From: Streptomyces sp. MMBL 11-1 | GTDB taxonomy: Bacteria > Actinomycetota > Actinomycetes > Streptomycetales > Streptomycetaceae | Direction: 5' to 3' | Assembly (NCBI RefSeq): GCF_028622875.1 | Contig: NZ_CP117709.1 | Coordinates: 7,939,001-8,003,000 of the forward strand | Length of the DNA stretch: 64,000 nt | Shown here: positions 61,049 through 64,000 of the stretch, piece after piece | Layout: each line of letters begins with the position of its first letter | Position numbering within the stretch: position 1 is the stretch's first letter | Notes under the pieces: generated by a model | The model's input: only the letters and a program-made list of their open reading frames with translations | What the model was told of the DNA's origin: nothing | The model's database searches: none | Position numbers and translations under genes: made by a program

Positions 61049-62832
61049 CGGTCTTCCCTTCGGTTCGCGTGCCCGGCGGGTGCGCGGTCGCCCGCGTCGC
61101 CCAGGGGCCGTCCGGCCCGGTAGGTCTCCACCACCAGCTCGACCGCCGCCGACTTCTCGTCCCGGGCGGGGACGGGCAGCGCCTCCTCCAGGACCACGCC
61201 CCGCGGGTGGCGGCCCAGCCACTTGCCCAGGCAGCGCAGATGCAGAGCGTCGCCGAGATCGACGTACTGCGGCTTGGGGCGGTCCAGAGCACGCAGGAGA
61301 TCCTCGTCCACCCGCCCGCTCCCCGACGGTGGCGTGGCACGCAGATAGAGCTGATCCGGTACGCCGAGCAGAGCCCGCCAGCGCGCCACCGTGCCCACCG
61401 GTATCTCACCCTCGGCCGCGAGCTCCGCGAGCAGCACCGTCACCGTGGAGCCCGCCAGCTCCCACCGGCGGCGCCGCAGCACGAGATGGCGGTGGCGCAG
61501 GCGCGGGGTACGCACCAGTTCTCCGCCGGGTACGGCGGTGCGGTGACGGGGCACCAGGGCACTGAAGTCGGTGATGCCGTGCGGGTGGTCCATCAGCAGG
61601 GGCGCGAGCCTCGGCTGCAGCAGGAGCGGGGCGAACACCCCCGCGTAGAGCACATCGGCCCGCTCACCGGTGACCTTGATCCGGACACGTACCTCATCGT
61701 CGGCCAGGTCATGGACGAGTTCGACGTCGTCCGCGCCGAGGGAGGTGTACGAGCGGTCCGGCCCGATCTCCCGCGGCACGAACAGCGGATGCAGGTTGGC
61801 GTTGAAGCCGCTGACCGGGCGCACCTGGGCCACCGCGGCTCCGGGACCGAGCGCGTCGGACACGGCGGCGGCCGTTCCCCGCGCGGCCCCGGCGTCCACG
61901 GAATCCAGGAACCTGCTGCTGAAGCGCCCCCACCCCCCGTACACGTGGTTCACGCACAGCTCCCCGCCGGGTGCCCGCTGGAGGAACTCCGTGTAGGAGA
62001 CCGGGCGCCGGGTCGCCCACGGCGGCAGCCGGGAGCCGAGTGCGGCCACCAGACCGGCCGGCAGGACGACGTCGTCACCGGGCCCGCCGCCGCTGCGGGC
62101 GTGCGCCCGGTGCACGGCCTCCACCAGCTCGGCCCGGAGCGCGGCGAGCCGCCGGATGCCGCCGGCGGCGGTGGATCCGTCCCCGTCCGCCCCGGGGGCG
62201 CCTTCGCCGAAGGTCCTCGCGGCCCGCTGCCACGCCTCGTTGGCGTCCGCGCCGAAGTCCCACACGTGCGGGCAGACCCCACCGGGCCCGTACCGGGCGA
62301 CGAAGCTGTCCCGCACCTGCCGGCGCACCACGGGTCCGAGGTCGAACACCTCGGCGAGGATGGCCAGTTCGCTGATCGCCCGGTGGTCCCTGTCGCCGAG
62401 AAAGCCGTCCAGGCCGACCGGCTGCCGCATCACCACGTCCTCGCTGAGAACGGTGAGGCGGGTGGGGTCCGGGCCCACGGGGCGGCCCACCTCGTCGAGG
62501 AGCGTCACCCAGCGGTCCCTGAGGGTGGCGAGCAAGGCGGCGCGACGGCCGGGTTCCGCCGTGCCGAACTCACCGGTGACGAGGAACAGATCGTCGATAC
62601 GCAGAGCCAGTTCATGGTCCTGCGGTGAGCCGGTCCCGCGCAGCCAGCGCGCGAGCCGGGGCAAGGGGTCCGGGTCCTGCGGGTCGAAGGGCTCCACCGC
62701 GACGAGCAGCCCCGCGTCCCGGACCTGCCCGACGAAGGCGGACGCCGCGTCCACCTGCGCCGGCTCCGCGTCCGTCGCTCCTTCTGCCGCGAGCATCGCG
62801 GCCAGGGCGTCGAGGGTGGCCGGGGGTCGCAC
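61045..62832 (-). CDS. Dehydratase, C-terminal reading frame
   Basis: A 595-residue frame holds most of the LanB glutamylation domain: SYTEFLQRAPGGELCVNHVYGGWGRFSSRF, PHGITDFSALVPRHRTA and LRHRHLVLRRRRWEL. It begins at a GTG within the C-run frameshift point, without a ribosome site, so it is more likely part of the longer gene than a separate protein. Its stop overlaps the next gene's ATG. Confidence 0.75.
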   Translation of the reverse strand: MRPPATLDALAAMLAAEGATDAEPAQVDAASAFVGQVRDAGLLVAVEPFDPQDPDPLPRLARWLRGTGSPQDHELALRIDDLFLVTGEFGTAEPGRRAALLATLRDRWVTLLDEVGRPVGPDPTRLTVLSEDVVMRQPVGLDGFLGDRDHRAISELAILAEVFDLGPVVRRQVRDSFVARYGPGGVCPHVWDFGADANEAWQRAARTFGEGAPGADGDGSTAAGGIRRLAALRAELVEAVHRAHARSGGGPGDDVVLPAGLVAALGSRLPPWATRRPVSYTEFLQRAPGGELCVNHVYGGWGRFSSRFLDSVDAGAARGTAAAVSDALGPGAAVAQVRPVSGFNANLHPLFVPREIGPDRSYTSLGADDVELVHDLADDEVRVRIKVTGERADVLYAGVFAPLLLQPRLAPLLMDHPHGITDFSALVPRHRTAVPGGELVRTPRLRHRHLVLRRRRWELAGSTVTVLLAELAAEGEIPVGTVARWRALLGVPDQLYLRATPPSGSGRVDEDLLRALDRPKPQYVDLGDALHLRCLGKWLGRHPRGVVLEEALPVPARDEKSAAVELVVETYRAGRPLGDAGDRAPAGHANRREDR

Positions 62833-62880
62833 AGCGCGGCGAGCCGGCGCAGGGGTTGCACAGCACCGAGGGTGACCTCG

Positions 62881-63861
62881 TCATCCTCCACCGCGAGGAA
62901 ACGCGCGGCGGTGAAGGCCGTGCGGGAGCGGGCGAAGGCGGCACGCCCGTCGGAGAGACGGAGACTGCTGCACATGCGGTGCGGCAGGGTGGAGCGACGG
63001 CGCGGGTCCTCTGCCAGCGCCGCGAAGAGCGTGTCCACCAGCGTCCGGTTGGCGCGGACGACGGCCCGGGACGAACCGATCGGCAGGTCCGCGCCGTTCC
63101 AGACACCCGTGCCCTGCTCCGGCCCGTGCCAGGAACCCGTGCCCTGCTCCGGCCCGTCCCCCGGGCCGGCTTCCCGCTTCGCCCCCGGCGGCGTGGGCAG
63201 GACACCCCAGCCGACACCCACGAAGGCGGACAGCGGAGTCGTACGGGCCACAGCCCGCGGTCACGTGCCGCAGCACACCCGGCTCCTCCTTCCGGGTCCG
63301 GCGGTCCTCCCGCCCCTGCCCGGCCCGCACCACCGCCCGCAGCAGGTCCGCGCTGGTGAACGACGCGGCACGGAGGAACGAGGGCTCACGGCACAACCCG
63401 GCGAGCACCGACCGCCCGGCGCTGAGAGCGGGGCCGGCCCCGGCCCGCAGGGCTGTGAGCAGCTCCTCCCTGCGGCGGCGCGCTGTGAGCCAGGCGCGCA
63501 GTTCGGGCAGCCGGTCCGGCAGGCCCTCCAGACGGCGCAGCAGGGCAGGCCTGGGGGCGCGCCCGTTGTGCACGGCACGGCGGAGCGGAAGCACCACCTC
63601 GCGGTGGTACTCCTCGGTATGGTCCGCCCGGCTCGCGTACAGCGCGTCACCGAGCGCGGGCGCCAAGGCCGTGAGCCGGCCCTCCAGCACCACCAGTTCG
63701 GCCAGCGCGGCGCGGAACGCCGCAGCGGGCGCGGGCTCGGCGGGCAGGCTCAGCAGGGTCGTACGGACCAGCGCGCCGGGGGCGATCCGGGGCAGAGGGC
63801 TGGTATGCCCGTCGAGGGCCGGGGCGGCGGGTGTCTGGAGTTCAGGAACGGGCGGATTCAC
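62881..63861 (-). CDS. Dehydratase, N-terminal reading frame
   Basis: A 326-residue frame starts at a GTG that overlaps the upstream gene's stop (GTGA). Residues up to about 203 (PRIAPGALVRTTLLSL, VLEGRLTALAPALGDALY, RRREELLTAL, EEPGVLRHVTA) are LanB N-terminal sequence; the rest, after the GGG frameshift, is Arg/Gly-rich out-of-frame noise. It is therefore a truncated reading of the full gene. Confidence 0.7.
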   Translation of the reverse strand: MNPPVPELQTPAAPALDGHTSPLPRIAPGALVRTTLLSLPAEPAPAAAFRAALAELVVLEGRLTALAPALGDALYASRADHTEEYHREVVLPLRRAVHNGRAPRPALLRRLEGLPDRLPELRAWLTARRRREELLTALRAGAGPALSAGRSVLAGLCREPSFLRAASFTSADLLRAVVRAGQGREDRRTRKEEPGVLRHVTAGCGPYDSAVRLRGCRLGCPAHAAGGEAGSRPGGRAGAGHGFLARAGAGHGCLERRGPADRFVPGRRPRQPDAGGHALRGAGRGPAPSLHPAAPHVQQSPSLRRACRLRPLPHGLHRRAFPRGGG

Positions 63862-64000
63862 ATCGGTCCAGTCGGCTGGGCGGTGGACAGGGCCCCGGCA
63901 CACGGTCCGCAGGCGCCGGGTTCGTACGCGAACAGGCCCTCCGCGGCGCCGCGCCGCACGACGGCCGACGGCGCCGCGGAAGCCTTCACGGTTGCTGTGT
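63858..64000 (-). CDS. 3' end of an unidentified gene at the window edge
   Basis: A frame open to the window edge ends GACGPCAGALSTAQPTGPM at a TGA that overlaps the dehydratase GTG (GTGA), which marks a real upstream gene of the RiPP operon. Only about 46 residues are visible. The tail has a CGPC pair and Ser/Thr but is not rich enough in Cys/Ser/Thr to call a core peptide. It may be an enzyme end or a precursor end. The lactazole precursor also ends in AQP-x-x-M, which is suggestive only. Confidence 0.55.
   Translation of the reverse strand, partial: TATVKASAAPSAVVRRGAAEGLFAYEPGACGPCAGALSTAQPTGPM

Larger units (their letters stand above)
61045..63861 (-). pseudogene. LanB-type glutamyl-tRNA-dependent dehydratase (LazB-like), split by two frameshifts
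   Basis: Joined across three frames this encodes a lantibiotic dehydratase N-terminal (glutamylation) protein of about 938 residues, which uses Glu-tRNA to glutamylate Ser/Thr of the precursor. The start frame runs from a GTG at 63861 to VLRHVTA, then must drop one base in a GGG run (plus-strand CCC 63254-63256) to read VARTTPLSAFVGVGWG. It must gain one base in a run of five C (plus-strand G 62822-62826) to pass from LAALCD to PPATLDALAAML. The two shifts cancel. They may be sequencing errors at homopolymers or real inactivation. Confidence 0.78.

Noticed and set aside
1..64000. tRNA, rRNA, CRISPR arrays, insertion sequences, integrases
   Set aside because: I looked for tRNA-like ends, regularly spaced repeats, transposase or integrase motifs and flanking inverted repeats and saw none. 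A covariance-model or repeat search could still find short RNAs.

Overview
This window comes from a very GC-rich actinobacterial chromosome, almost certainly Streptomyces. The signs are dense GC-rich genes with frequent GTG/TTG starts and 4-base stop/start overlaps, a snapalysin, a CYP105-like P450 with its own ferredoxin, an ECF41-type sigma factor, a two-component system followed by a lipoprotein, and many secreted carbohydrate-active enzymes. No rRNA, tRNA, CRISPR array, insertion sequence or phage gene was recognised. All calls come from reading the sequence; no database search was run.

Left part (1-18 kb) is mixed chromosomal content: a secreted snapalysin; a TetR regulator with an SGNH hydrolase, divergent from an EF-G-binding (FusB-type) protein across a perfect palindrome; a P450/ferredoxin pair; TerB-like and DedA proteins; a small secreted protein; a MOSC protein; a methyltransferase; a response regulator-histidine kinase-lipoprotein operon; a 1112-residue subtilase; a GNAT enzyme; and an ECF41-like sigma factor next to an FAD-dependent oxidoreductase that has a Crp-type palindrome upstream.

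From 18.4 to 22.9 kb lies a complete urease operon, ureA-B-C-F-G-D, with no ureE. From 23 to 32.4 kb lies an uncharacterised sugar-use locus. It has an ABC importer (permease, single-domain ATPase, binding lipoprotein), two FGGY kinases, a 2-hydroxyacid dehydrogenase, a histidine phosphatase and a DeoR regulator. Similar GTTAAWTTMAC elements sit in front of three of its transcription units.

From 32.4 to 53.6 kb is a pectin-degradation region. It starts with a dehydrogenase-like remnant and LacI-type operators. Then come two PL1 pectate lyases, a pectin methylesterase, a rhamnogalacturonan acetylesterase, and a six-gene overlapping operon (MalF, MalG, Gfo/Idh/MocA oxidoreductase, DUF6807 protein, GH43, binding lipoprotein). 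A sugar-acid operon follows (GntR, DapA-family, IlvD/Edd-family), then two large secreted enzymes carrying discoidin (F5/8C) domains. Extracellular enzymes would cut pectin and its side chains, the importer would take up oligomers, and the GntR/DapA/IlvD genes would process sugar acids.

The right end (55.3-64 kb) is part of an azole-forming RiPP cluster on the minus strand. It encodes a LanB-type glutamyl-tRNA-dependent dehydratase, an Ocin-ThiF-like partner, a YcaO cyclodehydratase with a PxPxP tail, and a fused elimination-domain/SagB dehydrogenase. This is the B-D-E-F set of lactazole-type thiopeptide clusters, but B overlaps D directly with no pyridine synthase between them. The dehydratase reads through two frameshifts at homopolymers. 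The precursor peptide is not identified and probably lies beyond base 64000.
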